Assembly: GCA_934476455.1 (NCBI GenBank)
Contig: CAKSNY010000010.1
Coordinates: forward strand, 1 to 61,643
DNA length: 61,643 bases
From: an uncultured Clostridia bacterium
Lineage (GTDB): Bacteria; Bacillota; Clostridia; UMGS1883
Direction of reading: 5' to 3'
In this document: one piece after another, positions 15,979 through 22,405 of the stretch
Numbering within the stretch: position 1 is the stretch's first letter
How the letters are laid out: every line of letters begins with the position of its first letter
The notes under the pieces: model-generated
Databases searched by the model: none
What the model saw: only the letters and a program-made list of their open reading frames with translations
What the model was told of the DNA's origin: nothing
Translations under genes and position numbers: made by a program

Positions 15979-16293
15979 TCATCCTTTCTTTTTCCTGTAA
16001 ATTATTCTTACATTTTCGGGATAGCTTTCACTTATAAGCGAAAGCCCTTTTACAGCCATCAGGAAAAAATCGCACTTTTTTTCCGAAAAAGTAAATTGTA
16101 TTTTCCCGCTGCCGCTTTTTTCGCTGTGCGAAAACGTTTTCACGCGCCTGTCCTGTGCTGCAGAAGCTGCAAGCGCATAGTAAATTGCACTTACGCCCGC
16201 GCACACCACGTCGTTTTTTTTGCTGTGGCACGCGTGTCCCTCAATTTCAAGACCGTAGCTTATGCCCTCTTTTAAGGCCTTAACCGTTATCAT
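15979..16293 (-). CDS. prp: Prp-type ribosomal-processing/prohead cysteine protease
   Basis: A 104-aa protein; ATG 16293 is chosen because GGGGGTG lies six bases before it. It matches the Prp family: His20 in EIEGHACHS and Cys31 in NDVVCAGVSAIYYAL form the expected His-Cys dyad, and length is close to host Prp. Host Prp removes the N-terminus of ribosomal protein L27 and, in Staphylococcus, also processes phage capsid proteins. Here the gene lies between portal and scaffold, where phages usually encode the prohead protease, and it overlaps both neighbours slightly. The likely substrate is the capsid protein with its LDLQLFA motif. Confidence 0.85.
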   Translation of the reverse strand: MITVKALKEGISYGLEIEGHACHSKKNDVVCAGVSAIYYALAASAAQDRRVKTFSHSEKSGSGKIQFTFSEKKCDFFLMAVKGLSLISESYPENVRIIYRKKKG

Positions 16294-17878
16294 ATGCATC
16301 ACCCCCGTTACCCTTAAGTCTTGCTTCTATTTGGCTTTTGCCCTCAAAGTCCATTATTTCAAGCGTGTTTAATGCCTGCTGTCTGTTTTCAGGGTTAAAG
16401 AAGCCTATCTTAAACAATTCCTTTGCCATTTCGTTTTGTGACAGACGGCTGTACGGGCTTTTCTTCTGCGCCTTTACGGCGATGTCGAAAACAGGCTTCA
16501 GCCTGCCTTCAATCGCAGCCAATCTCTCGTTGCTGTACTCCTCGAAGCGATACCCGCCGTCATCGCCCGTTATCCGAAACGACCGTGTTTCACCGTAAAA
16601 CTGACGTATAAGCTCTATGCACAAATAATTTATTTTCGTGTAAGCCCTGTACGAGCCGCGCAGCATATCCCTGCTTGTCTTGTTGCCCGCCTCCTGAAGT
16701 GCCGCTATTGCCGACGCCGCCGTAATTCCGTTTGACGCCGCGCCGCGTGTAAAATCGTTGCTTGCACTTGTTTCCTTAAGTTCGTTCACCTTCATATTTA
16801 AAAGGTTAAGCGCGCCGCCGGGCATTTGCATAACGTTTATGGGGCGCAGCCTTTCTTCGTTTACATCTCCCTCAACGTGAACTATCGGTTTCGACCAATC
16901 CAAAAATTCTTCCTCGTTTATACCCGCGCTTACCTTTGCAAAATATCTCGGCTTTGCCGCCATAAGCGCGTTTTCCAAAAGCGCGCCGTTAAGCTTGTCT
17001 ATGTATATCTGCGGGTCTTTTGTAATTGCTATGTACCCAAAGCCTGCAGGGGTTCCCTCCTGCGGGAAAAGCGTGTCTGTTACAACCGGGTATTCGCCGT
17101 GGTCGTACCAGCCTCTGTCTTTAAACCTTTCATCGTTTTCCGAGGCAAACAGCACGTTATCCCCTGCAAATTTGCAGTAATGCAGAAGCGTTTTTCCGTT
17201 TTTTGCGCGTACCTTATAGTACCAGTCCACAACCAGCACCTTACCGCTTGTGTCTATTGCTTCATCATAGGTGTACTGTGTAACGTCAATCGCACCCGAC
17301 AGGCTTTTTCCTTTAAGGAAAGGATACTCGTGCAAAAGCGCGTCCTCATCGCGCAAATCCACAATAAAAAGATTGCGGCTTTTTTGTATGTCCTTTATGC
17401 CGGGCTCCCAAAAAATGTTAAGCAGGTCTATAGAGGATATTTGTATGTCACCCAGCCCGTTTTCCTTTTCGCTGTTCCAGAACACCCCGTATACGCAGCA
17501 TCCGTGCTTAAGCTTGCACCACCAGTTTTCCGAATACAGCTCTTCAAAATCGTTGTTTTCAAGTATTGCGGGAAGTATCTTTGAAAGGCGCTGCGCCTCC
17601 TGTGTATCCCCCTTTTCGCGCGGCAGAATACTTGCCTCGGGGTAGCTGTCTATTGCGTCGGCGTGCTTATTCGCCAAAACGTTAAACAGCCATGCGCTTA
17701 CGGGGGCGGTGTCTGTACTTACCGCACCCGCGTGCCTTAAGTGCCACCATTTTTCATTTTGCGTTACACGCGCTTCAAGCGACGCCTTCCCCGCCTTGTA
17801 TTCGCGCAGCGTCTGCGCGGCTTTTTCAACCTCATATGTTCCTATAACAATGTTTTTTGTATCAGTTTTGTTTTTCAT
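16280..17878 (-). CDS. phage portal protein (podovirus/P22-like size)
   Basis: A 532-aa protein starting at ATG 17878 behind GGAGG. It would form the dodecameric ring for DNA entry and exit. The pattern is portal-like: WWHLRHAGAVSTDTAPVSAW near the N-terminus, WYYKVRAKNGKTLLHYCKF, FGYIAITKDPQIYIDKLNGA and the following DFTRGAASNGITAASAIAAL. The last part (NPENRQQALNTLEIMDFEGK) is helical. It follows the terminase genes as in most tailed phages, and its end overlaps the Prp gene by 14 nt. Confidence 0.85.
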   Translation of the reverse strand: MKNKTDTKNIVIGTYEVEKAAQTLREYKAGKASLEARVTQNEKWWHLRHAGAVSTDTAPVSAWLFNVLANKHADAIDSYPEASILPREKGDTQEAQRLSKILPAILENNDFEELYSENWWCKLKHGCCVYGVFWNSEKENGLGDIQISSIDLLNIFWEPGIKDIQKSRNLFIVDLRDEDALLHEYPFLKGKSLSGAIDVTQYTYDEAIDTSGKVLVVDWYYKVRAKNGKTLLHYCKFAGDNVLFASENDERFKDRGWYDHGEYPVVTDTLFPQEGTPAGFGYIAITKDPQIYIDKLNGALLENALMAAKPRYFAKVSAGINEEEFLDWSKPIVHVEGDVNEERLRPINVMQMPGGALNLLNMKVNELKETSASNDFTRGAASNGITAASAIAALQEAGNKTSRDMLRGSYRAYTKINYLCIELIRQFYGETRSFRITGDDGGYRFEEYSNERLAAIEGRLKPVFDIAVKAQKKSPYSRLSQNEMAKELFKIGFFNPENRQQALNTLEIMDFEGKSQIEARLKGNGGDAYDNG

Positions 17879-17881
17879 CCT

Positions 17882-18427
17882 TTAATCCTCCACCTCGGGC
17901 AAAATTACCACACCGCCGCCGCTTTTTACGTTTTCATCGGTGCCGTTTGCCTTTTTTTCAAGTATGTTTAAGCGCCGCTCCTGCGCGGGGGATATAACGT
18001 CGCACATAACGCGCCTGATATTTTCAAGCGAGCTTAACGCCTTTATTGCCCCGTTAAGCGATTGCATATCAAGCTTTTCAAATATTTTTTCCTCCGTGCT
18101 TGTTTCGCCGTCCGCGTTCTTTTCGCGCACAAGATACCTGTTAAACTGCTTTTTGTCGTCTGCCGCCTCCTGCAAAATATCGCTCAATCTGCCGGCAATA
18201 TCCATTTCCTTTGAAAGCCGCATTGCCGCTATATATGCCGCCTTGTCGGCGCATTTTTCCATAATTCCGGACAAATATTCCTTTCTAAGCTCACTCCAGC
18301 GCTCTATCTGGTAATGCCGGTAAAGCGTTTGCTTATTTATGCTGTATTTTTTTGCCAAAGCGGCAGCAGAGATGTCGCCCGTTACATATTCACATTTAAG
18401 CGCATTCCAATCATATTTCTTTTTCAT
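17882..18427 (-). CDS. terminase small subunit
   Basis: A 181-aa DNA-binding protein. The N-terminal DWNALKCEYVTGDISAAALA followed by KKYSINKQTLYRHYQ is a helix-turn-helix of the kind that recognises packaging sites. A long helix follows, then the C-terminal tail KANGTDENVKSGGGVVILPE, which resembles tails that contact the large subunit. Start ATG 18427 follows AAGGTGAG, and the gene lies 9 nt after the large-subunit gene and directly before portal. Reversed order (large then small) is less usual but seen. Confidence 0.8.
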   Translation of the reverse strand: MKKKYDWNALKCEYVTGDISAAALAKKYSINKQTLYRHYQIERWSELRKEYLSGIMEKCADKAAYIAAMRLSKEMDIAGRLSDILQEAADDKKQFNRYLVREKNADGETSTEEKIFEKLDMQSLNGAIKALSSLENIRRVMCDVISPAQERRLNILEKKANGTDENVKSGGGVVILPEVED

Positions 18428-18436
18428 TCTCTCACC

Positions 18437-19843
18437 TTAACCGTTTTTAATTATGTCAAGCGGGTCATATACACTGACGGCAGTCTTTTTCCTCGGCGGG
18501 CTTATCGGGTGTTCCATTGCAACATATCGCACCTCGTCATAGATGTGGTCCTCCGCGTCGGTGTCGATGTCCTCCACATCGGACGAGCTGTAAACAAGCG
18601 CCGGAACTGTTCGTATAAAATGCCTGCACGTGGAAAATATGTAAAGCATTGGTATGCCGTTTTCGTCAAAAGCCAGGCGGTTGTGAATCTGCATTTTTCC
18701 GGCAATGCGCGTGTTGTCCGCCTTTTCAAAATAAACGCCCTCACGCTCCATCATCTGCGCTACGCTTTCGCCGCGGCTTTCGTCAAATATGGACGGGTCC
18801 GCAATGCCGTGTATTTTTTTATTGCGAAGGTTTGGGTCCTCCGCCTCTATTTGGCGAATTTTTTTTGCTATTTGCCCCGGCTCCATTCTTATCCCCTCGT
18901 TCGGAACACCCGTGCAGCCGTAAAATTCACGTATACGGTACATTCTGCCGTCTTGGTCTGCCGCATACCACCCCACGGAAAACGGGCGTGAATAGCCGAA
19001 GTCGAACCCGCGGTATATCTTCCAGTACGACGGCACGCGAAAAGGCTCTATAACGTGCGTGTTAACACGCGTTTTGTATCCGTCGGGGTTATCGCGCCAC
19101 TCTGTAAATACCTGCCCTGAAAAGCAGTCCCAGTCGCCGTACAAAAGCGCCTTTCTTTCATTTTCCGGAAGCGACGCAAGCCGCGTTATATACTCCGGGT
19201 CGTTTTCAAGCAAAATTTTGTTGTCAAACACGCTTGACGGTACAAAAATTCTGCTTCGGCTCTTTTTTTCGGTGTGTCCGTCCGGAAATATAATATTTAC
19301 CTCCTCATATATGGGCGTAAGTGGCGGCGCCGCCGTTATAAACCTTTCCTTAACCCAGCCGTGTCCTATACCTCCGGGGTTTGCCTGCGCACGTATATAG
19401 CATCGCGTGCCGGGGCCGTTGGGGCGATTGCGGCTGAAAAGATAGCTGTATTCGTCCCATGTAAAGTGCGTCAGCTCGTCAAAATCTATGTAGTCGTAGC
19501 GTTTTCCCTGGTAATTTGTGCGGTCCTTTGTGTGCTGCATTGCACCAAAGTATATTTTTGCGCCGGAGGGAAACGTCCAGCAGTGCTTCTGTTCGTTAAA
19601 CTTTGCCTCAGGATATGCCGCATGGTATATTTCACGGCTGCGGTCGATAAGCTCTGAAAGCTGCGGATAGGTTTTTCTTAGGATTATGCCCCTGTAATGC
19701 GGAATGTTTACCTGCCTTAGCCCCTCAGCAACGGCACAGTCGCTTTTACCGCCGCCGGCTGCACCGCCGTAAAGTGCCTCGTTTTCTTTTCGTGCCATAA
19801 ATATGCGCTGCCGCGGCTGCGGCTTCCATATAATGTTCTCCAC
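18437..19843 (-). CDS. terL: terminase large subunit
   Basis: A 468-aa packaging motor. Walker A is LYGGAAGGGKSDCAVAE (Lys33), Walker B YDYIDFDELTHF (Asp120-Glu123), then a coupling motif around RAQANPGGIGHGWVKE. The C-terminal RNase H-like nuclease shows FRGFDFGYSRPFSVGWY, IADPSIFDE and the late acidic DAEDHIYDEVRYV. Starts at GTG 19843, straight after the stop of the preceding small gene. All key motifs are present, so the motor looks functional. Confidence 0.93.
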   Translation of the reverse strand: MENIIWKPQPRQRIFMARKENEALYGGAAGGGKSDCAVAEGLRQVNIPHYRGIILRKTYPQLSELIDRSREIYHAAYPEAKFNEQKHCWTFPSGAKIYFGAMQHTKDRTNYQGKRYDYIDFDELTHFTWDEYSYLFSRNRPNGPGTRCYIRAQANPGGIGHGWVKERFITAAPPLTPIYEEVNIIFPDGHTEKKSRSRIFVPSSVFDNKILLENDPEYITRLASLPENERKALLYGDWDCFSGQVFTEWRDNPDGYKTRVNTHVIEPFRVPSYWKIYRGFDFGYSRPFSVGWYAADQDGRMYRIREFYGCTGVPNEGIRMEPGQIAKKIRQIEAEDPNLRNKKIHGIADPSIFDESRGESVAQMMEREGVYFEKADNTRIAGKMQIHNRLAFDENGIPMLYIFSTCRHFIRTVPALVYSSSDVEDIDTDAEDHIYDEVRYVAMEHPISPPRKKTAVSVYDPLDIIKNG

Positions 19844-19844
19844 C

Positions 19845-20114
19845 TTACGCTCCCGCCGTTTCCGTAACGGAAAGAATATAATTTCCGTCTTTATCCCGTG
19901 CGGCGTTTAAGCTGTATCTGCCCAAGGCGTTTTTTACCTCGTCCTTTTTTATGCAAAAGCTTTTTCCCTTATCCTTTGCCAAAAGCACCATATTTGCCGC
20001 CGCACAGTCTAAAAGCTGGCGCAGCGCGGCGTTTTCTTCCGTAAGGGCGCTTATGCGCCGTTTTTCGTCCTCGATTTTTTTTAAAAACCGTGCCTCATTT
20101 TCTGTTTTTTTCAT
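19845..20114 (-). CDS. small coiled-coil phage protein
   Basis: An 89-aa protein with a heptad-like N-terminal half (KKIEDEKRRISALTEENAAL) and a C-terminal part containing LGRYSLNAARDKDGNYILSV. Its ATG overlaps the TGA of the zinc-motif gene upstream (ATGA), and the terminase gene begins two bases past its end. Unknown function; the position suggests an early or packaging accessory protein. Confidence 0.65.
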   Translation of the reverse strand: MKKTENEARFLKKIEDEKRRISALTEENAALRQLLDCAAANMVLLAKDKGKSFCIKKDEVKNALGRYSLNAARDKDGNYILSVTETAGA

Positions 20115-20347
20115 ATTCTTTCTTCCTTTCCGGCGTGTATCGCCATATATTTTCCGTACGACATATTAAGCGCCTGCGCCTTTTGCTGAAGCTGCGTAAG
20201 TTCGTCAAACGGCGGGCTTTTAAATTTTTCGTACGGTGCAAATCCTCGTCTCCTGCTTTGCGCACACGCAATGCTGCATATTTTGCGCCGCTCTGACATT
20301 TTCGGTATACGCCGTCCGCACACTATACAAAATTTTTCTTTTTTCAT
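20111..20347 (-). CDS. small zinc-binding phage protein (Cys4 motif)
   Basis: A 78-aa basic protein with CIVCGRRIP and KICSIACAQSRRR, four cysteines spaced as in small treble-clef or FCS-type zinc fingers, then a helical tail (FDELTQLQQKAQALNMSYGK). It is the first gene of the leftward operon, about 65 nt from the promoter (20414-20442). It may be a nucleic-acid-binding early regulator; no family is proven. Confidence 0.65.
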   Translation of the reverse strand: MKKEKFCIVCGRRIPKMSERRKICSIACAQSRRRGFAPYEKFKSPPFDELTQLQQKAQALNMSYGKYMAIHAGKEERI

Positions 20348-20403
20348 TTAAAAACTTTCCTTTCACGTAAGTTTGCGGCGCGCTCTTTCGCATTTCTTAC
20401 TCA

Positions 20404-20457
20404 TTACGTAAGCAGTATACAACAACTTACGTGTTTTGTCAATACTTTTTACGTAAG
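20404..20457. promoter_or_regulatory. operator sites (TTACGTAA type) around the leftward promoter
   Basis: Near-palindromic TTACGTAA-like sites lie at 20404-20411, 20425-20433 (inside the promoter spacer) and 20449-20457, with related half sites at 20364-20371 and 20518-20527. Their placement over and beside the leftward promoter fits binding by the LexA-like repressor encoded to the right. Confidence 0.6.
20414..20442 (-). promoter_or_regulatory. leftward promoter of the phage structural operon
   Basis: Minus strand: perfect -35 TTGACA (20437-20442), 17-nt spacer, -10 TATACT (20414-20419). It faces terS/terL and the capsid genes, and operator-like sites lie in and around it. Confidence 0.85.
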
Positions 20458-20576
20458 TTTTTTGTATTTTTCTTACTTTTTAAGAAAGTTAACGGTTATT
20501 TTTCAATGTCAATACCCGTAATGTAAGTTTTTATAATTTTTCTTGCATTTCACGAAAGTTAATGTTATAATTTTCT
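20437..20576. repeat. imperfect 70-bp tandem repeat in the phage switch region
   Basis: Two units (20437-20506 and 20507-20576), each beginning TGTCAATAC and containing GTAAGTTTTT, TTTTTCTT and GAAAGTTAA at the same offsets; by eye about three quarters of positions match over the first 60 bp. The left unit carries the -35 of the leftward promoter, the right one the repressor promoter. Confidence 0.65.
20543..20571 (+). promoter_or_regulatory. promoter of the phage repressor gene
   Basis: Plus strand: -35 TTGCAT (20543-20548), 17-nt spacer, -10 TATAAT (20566-20571). The inferred start point is about 14 nt before the repressor ATG, so the leader is very short. Confidence 0.8.
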
Positions 20577-20591
20577 TAGGAGTTGATATTT

Positions 20592-21200
20592 ATGACTTTA
20601 CCCGAACGCATTAAGGAACGACGCCTTGCTCTTGGGATGACGCTTCTTGACGTGGCAAACGCACTCGGCGTTAAAGAAGCGACGGTTCAGCGCTATGAAA
20701 GCGGTGAAATAAAAAATCTTAAGCACGACACTATCCTTTCTCTGTCTAAAATTTTTCGCTGTTCGCCCTCTTATCTTATGGGGTGGGATGAGGATATTTT
20801 GCCGCCGCATACAATGCACATAAGCGGAAAAAAGCTTCCCCTTTTGGGTGAAATTGCCGCCGGTATTCCCAAGTTCGCGGATGAAGAGATTGATTATTAT
20901 TCACCCGCCGATGACGACGGCGCCGACTTTTGCCTGCGCGTGCACGGCGATTCGATGACGGGCGCGGGTATAAAGGACGGCGATATTGTATTTATCCGCA
21001 GCCAGTCTGCCGTTGACGACGGGGATATTGCCGCCGTACTTGTGGAGGATGAGGCAACGCTTAAAAGGGTGTATACCTCTCCCGATACCGTAACCCTTGT
21101 TGCGGAAAACCCAAAGTATAAGCCTATGGTATATACAAAAAAACAGGGGAAATCCGTACGTATACTTGGCAAAGCGGTTTCCTTTACAACAAAGCTGTAA
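20592..21200 (+). CDS. LexA/CI-like prophage repressor (HTH plus S24 self-cleaving domain)
   Basis: A 202-aa protein; ATG 20592 has an AGGAG site nine bases upstream, so the longer TTG frame at 20583 is rejected. Residues 1-60 are a Cro/CI-type helix-turn-helix (TLLDVANALGVKEATVQRYE). The C-terminal S24 peptidase domain has the cleavage Ala-Gly in EIAAGIP, catalytic Ser in VHGDSMTGAGI and Lys in ATLKRVYTS. RecA-stimulated self-cleavage after DNA damage would release the leftward operon. It is transcribed divergently from that operon and is the only rightward phage gene seen. A hairpin terminator follows (21202-21258). Confidence 0.92.
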   Translation: MTLPERIKERRLALGMTLLDVANALGVKEATVQRYESGEIKNLKHDTILSLSKIFRCSPSYLMGWDEDILPPHTMHISGKKLPLLGEIAAGIPKFADEEIDYYSPADDDGADFCLRVHGDSMTGAGIKDGDIVFIRSQSAVDDGDIAAVLVEDEATLKRVYTSPDTVTLVAENPKYKPMVYTKKQGKSVRILGKAVSFTTKL

Positions 21201-21201
21201 T

Positions 21202-21258
21202 AAAAGGCTCTGTAATATCTATTGATTGGTTACCACAATAAATAATACAGAGCCTTTT
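21202..21258 (+). terminator. terminator of the repressor gene
   Basis: A 13-bp stem AAAAGGCTCTGTA / TACAGAGCCTTTT (21202-21214 with 21246-21258) with a 31-nt loop, ending in a T-run and starting just after the repressor stop. Confidence 0.7.
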
Positions 21259-21263
21259 TAATT

Positions 21264-21600
21264 TCAAACTCGCTGTTGCGGGTTTGTAGCGCACTTTTTC
21301 ACCCTTAGCTGTTACTTATTACTTTCCAAAAACCGGCAAAGTTTCAGCGGAGAGTGAATAGTAAAAAAGCAATAAGTAAAAATCGACAAGCACTGCCGTA
21401 CTCGCCGAGATATTTGCACCGCAGGCGCTCTCACAAAAGGTTGGTAATGAGCCAAGCAACGCCGCAGGCGCATCTCGCAAAAAGGTGGTAGCGACTGTGA
21501 GCCGTTGTGAGCGCGTTTACAAGCGAACAGGCGAGCCGAGCGTGCCTTTTTGCGAAAGAGGAGGAGCAGCGGCATATTGCCACGCTCTGATTTTTGGAAA
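21264..21600. other. non-coding spacer between prophage and tRNA
   Basis: About 340 bases with no supportable gene. Short open frames occur on both strands, but none has a ribosome site or a protein-like pattern. No copy of the tRNA 3' end is seen here or at the left side of the window, so no att duplication is detected. Confidence 0.6.
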
Positions 21601-21636
21601 CAAAAATCGGAGCAAGCAATATATAGCTTGCTCCGA
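21601..21636 (-). terminator. terminator after tRNA-Leu
   Basis: An 11-bp stem TCGGAGCAAGC / GCTTGCTCCGA (21607-21617 with 21626-21636), followed on the minus strand by a T-run (complement of 21601-21606). It lies three bases past the tRNA CCA end. Confidence 0.85.
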
Positions 21637-21638
21637 CG

Positions 21639-21725
21639 TGGTGCCGATGGTGGGAGTCGAACCCACACGGTGTTGCCACCGACGGATTTTGAGTCCGTTA
21701 CGTCTGCCAATTCCATCACATCGGC
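21639..21725 (-). tRNA. tRNA-Leu (anticodon CAA)
   Basis: Minus strand, 87 nt including an encoded CCA. Acceptor stem GCCGATG / CATCGGC, D-loop with GGAATTGGCAGACG, anticodon stem ACGGA / TCCGT around loop CTCAAAA (anticodon CAA), a long variable arm (CGGTGGCAACACCG) as in class II leucine tRNAs, and T-arm GTGGGTTCGACTCCCAC. Its 3' end faces the prophage, which is the usual geometry for tRNA-targeting integration, but no duplicated att core is seen. Confidence 0.95.
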
Positions 21726-21839
21726 TTATTTTGCGCAATCACGCATTAGCTATTATAATATAAGCACTGCAAAAAATCAACACTTTTTTTAAAAAATATA
21801 AAATTCCGCAGCATAAAAAAGATATTTTCCGCAAAACAA

Positions 21840-21868
21840 TTGACAAACCCCTCCCGTTATGTTATTAT
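21840..21868 (+). promoter_or_regulatory. rpsO promoter
   Basis: -35 TTGACA (21840-21845), 17-nt spacer, -10 TATTAT (21863-21868). The leader to the ATG is about 100 nt. Confidence 0.8.
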
Positions 21869-21879
21869 GCTATTTGGCA

Positions 21880-21968
21880 TATTATCCCGTTGCTGTGAAT
21901 TGCGGTTTCTCCTACCCTTTTTACGGCTCCGCGGAGGTTGTGCCGTAAAATTCAATTTGGAGGTTTTC
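21880..21968 (+). promoter_or_regulatory. structured rpsO leader (possible S15 autoregulation)
   Basis: The leader contains a strong hairpin built on TTTTACGGC / GCCGTAAAA with an internal CTCCGCGGAG stem, just before the GGAGG site of rpsO. S15 is known to repress its own mRNA through leader structures in several bacteria; the fold here is consistent but I cannot match it to a specific class. Confidence 0.45.
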
Positions 21969-21972
21969 TGTA

Positions 21973-22236
21973 ATGTTAAAGGAAACAAAGCAGGGTATCA
22001 TCGACAAGTACAAGCTTCACGAAACGGACACGGGTTCTCCCGAGGTTCAGATTGCTATTCTCACTGAGAGAATCAATCACCTTAACGAGCACCTTAAGCA
22101 GTTTAAGAAGGATCACCATTCAAGACGCGGTCTTTTGAAAATGGTTGGTCAGCGCCGCGGTCTTTTGAACTATCTTATGAAGATAGACATTAACCGTTAC
22201 CGTGCAATCGTAGAGAAGCTTGGTCTCAGAAAGTAA
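21973..22236 (+). CDS. rpsO: 30S ribosomal protein S15
   Basis: An 87-aa protein, the usual S15 length, with the family pattern TDTGSPEVQIAILTERINHL and HHSRRGLLKMVGQRRGLLNY. It binds 16S rRNA in the central domain of the small subunit. ATG 21973 follows a TTTGGAGG site. pnp comes next after a hairpin terminator, the same rpsO-pnp order as in many bacteria. Confidence 0.98.
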   Translation: MLKETKQGIIDKYKLHETDTGSPEVQIAILTERINHLNEHLKQFKKDHHSRRGLLKMVGQRRGLLNYLMKIDINRYRAIVEKLGLRK

Positions 22237-22257
22237 TATCCGGCACATAAAGCAAGC

Positions 22258-22297
22258 GGCAGAGTGCGGGGCTTCCCCGCCTCTGCGGCGTTCTTTT
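22258..22297 (+). terminator. hairpin terminator after rpsO
   Basis: GC-rich stem GCAGAG(T)GCGGGG / CCCCGC CTCTGC with a small loop, followed by a modest T-rich tract (TTCTTTT). It probably reduces but may not stop read-through to pnp. Confidence 0.65.
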
Positions 22298-22327
22298 ATT
22301 TAAAACAGAAGGGAAAGCTCGCTTTAG

Positions 22328-22367
22328 CACTTAAGAAAGCTTTTTTGCGAAAACGTTTTCTTAAGTG
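22328..22367 (+). promoter_or_regulatory. pnp leader hairpin
   Basis: An 11-bp perfect stem CACTTAAGAAA / TTTCTTAAGTG with an 18-nt loop, about 40 nt before the PNPase start. Position is like the RNase-processed leader stem that controls pnp in enteric bacteria; function here is inferred. Confidence 0.4.
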
Positions 22368-22405
22368 ATAAACCGCTTCCTCTTCGGAATTTTTGGAGGT
22401 TAAAT

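Noticed and set aside
16826..17584. 252-aa plus-strand open frame opposite the portal gene
   Set aside because: Shadow of the portal coding sequence; no domain pattern or ribosome site.
21639..21725. tRNA-Leu as the prophage attachment site
   Set aside because: Geometry fits, but no second copy of the tRNA 3' end and no integrase are visible, so the claim cannot be supported in this window.
21312..21763. Several 75-135-aa frames around the tRNA
   Set aside because: They cross the tRNA gene and its terminator on both strands; these are known spurious calls beside tRNA genes.
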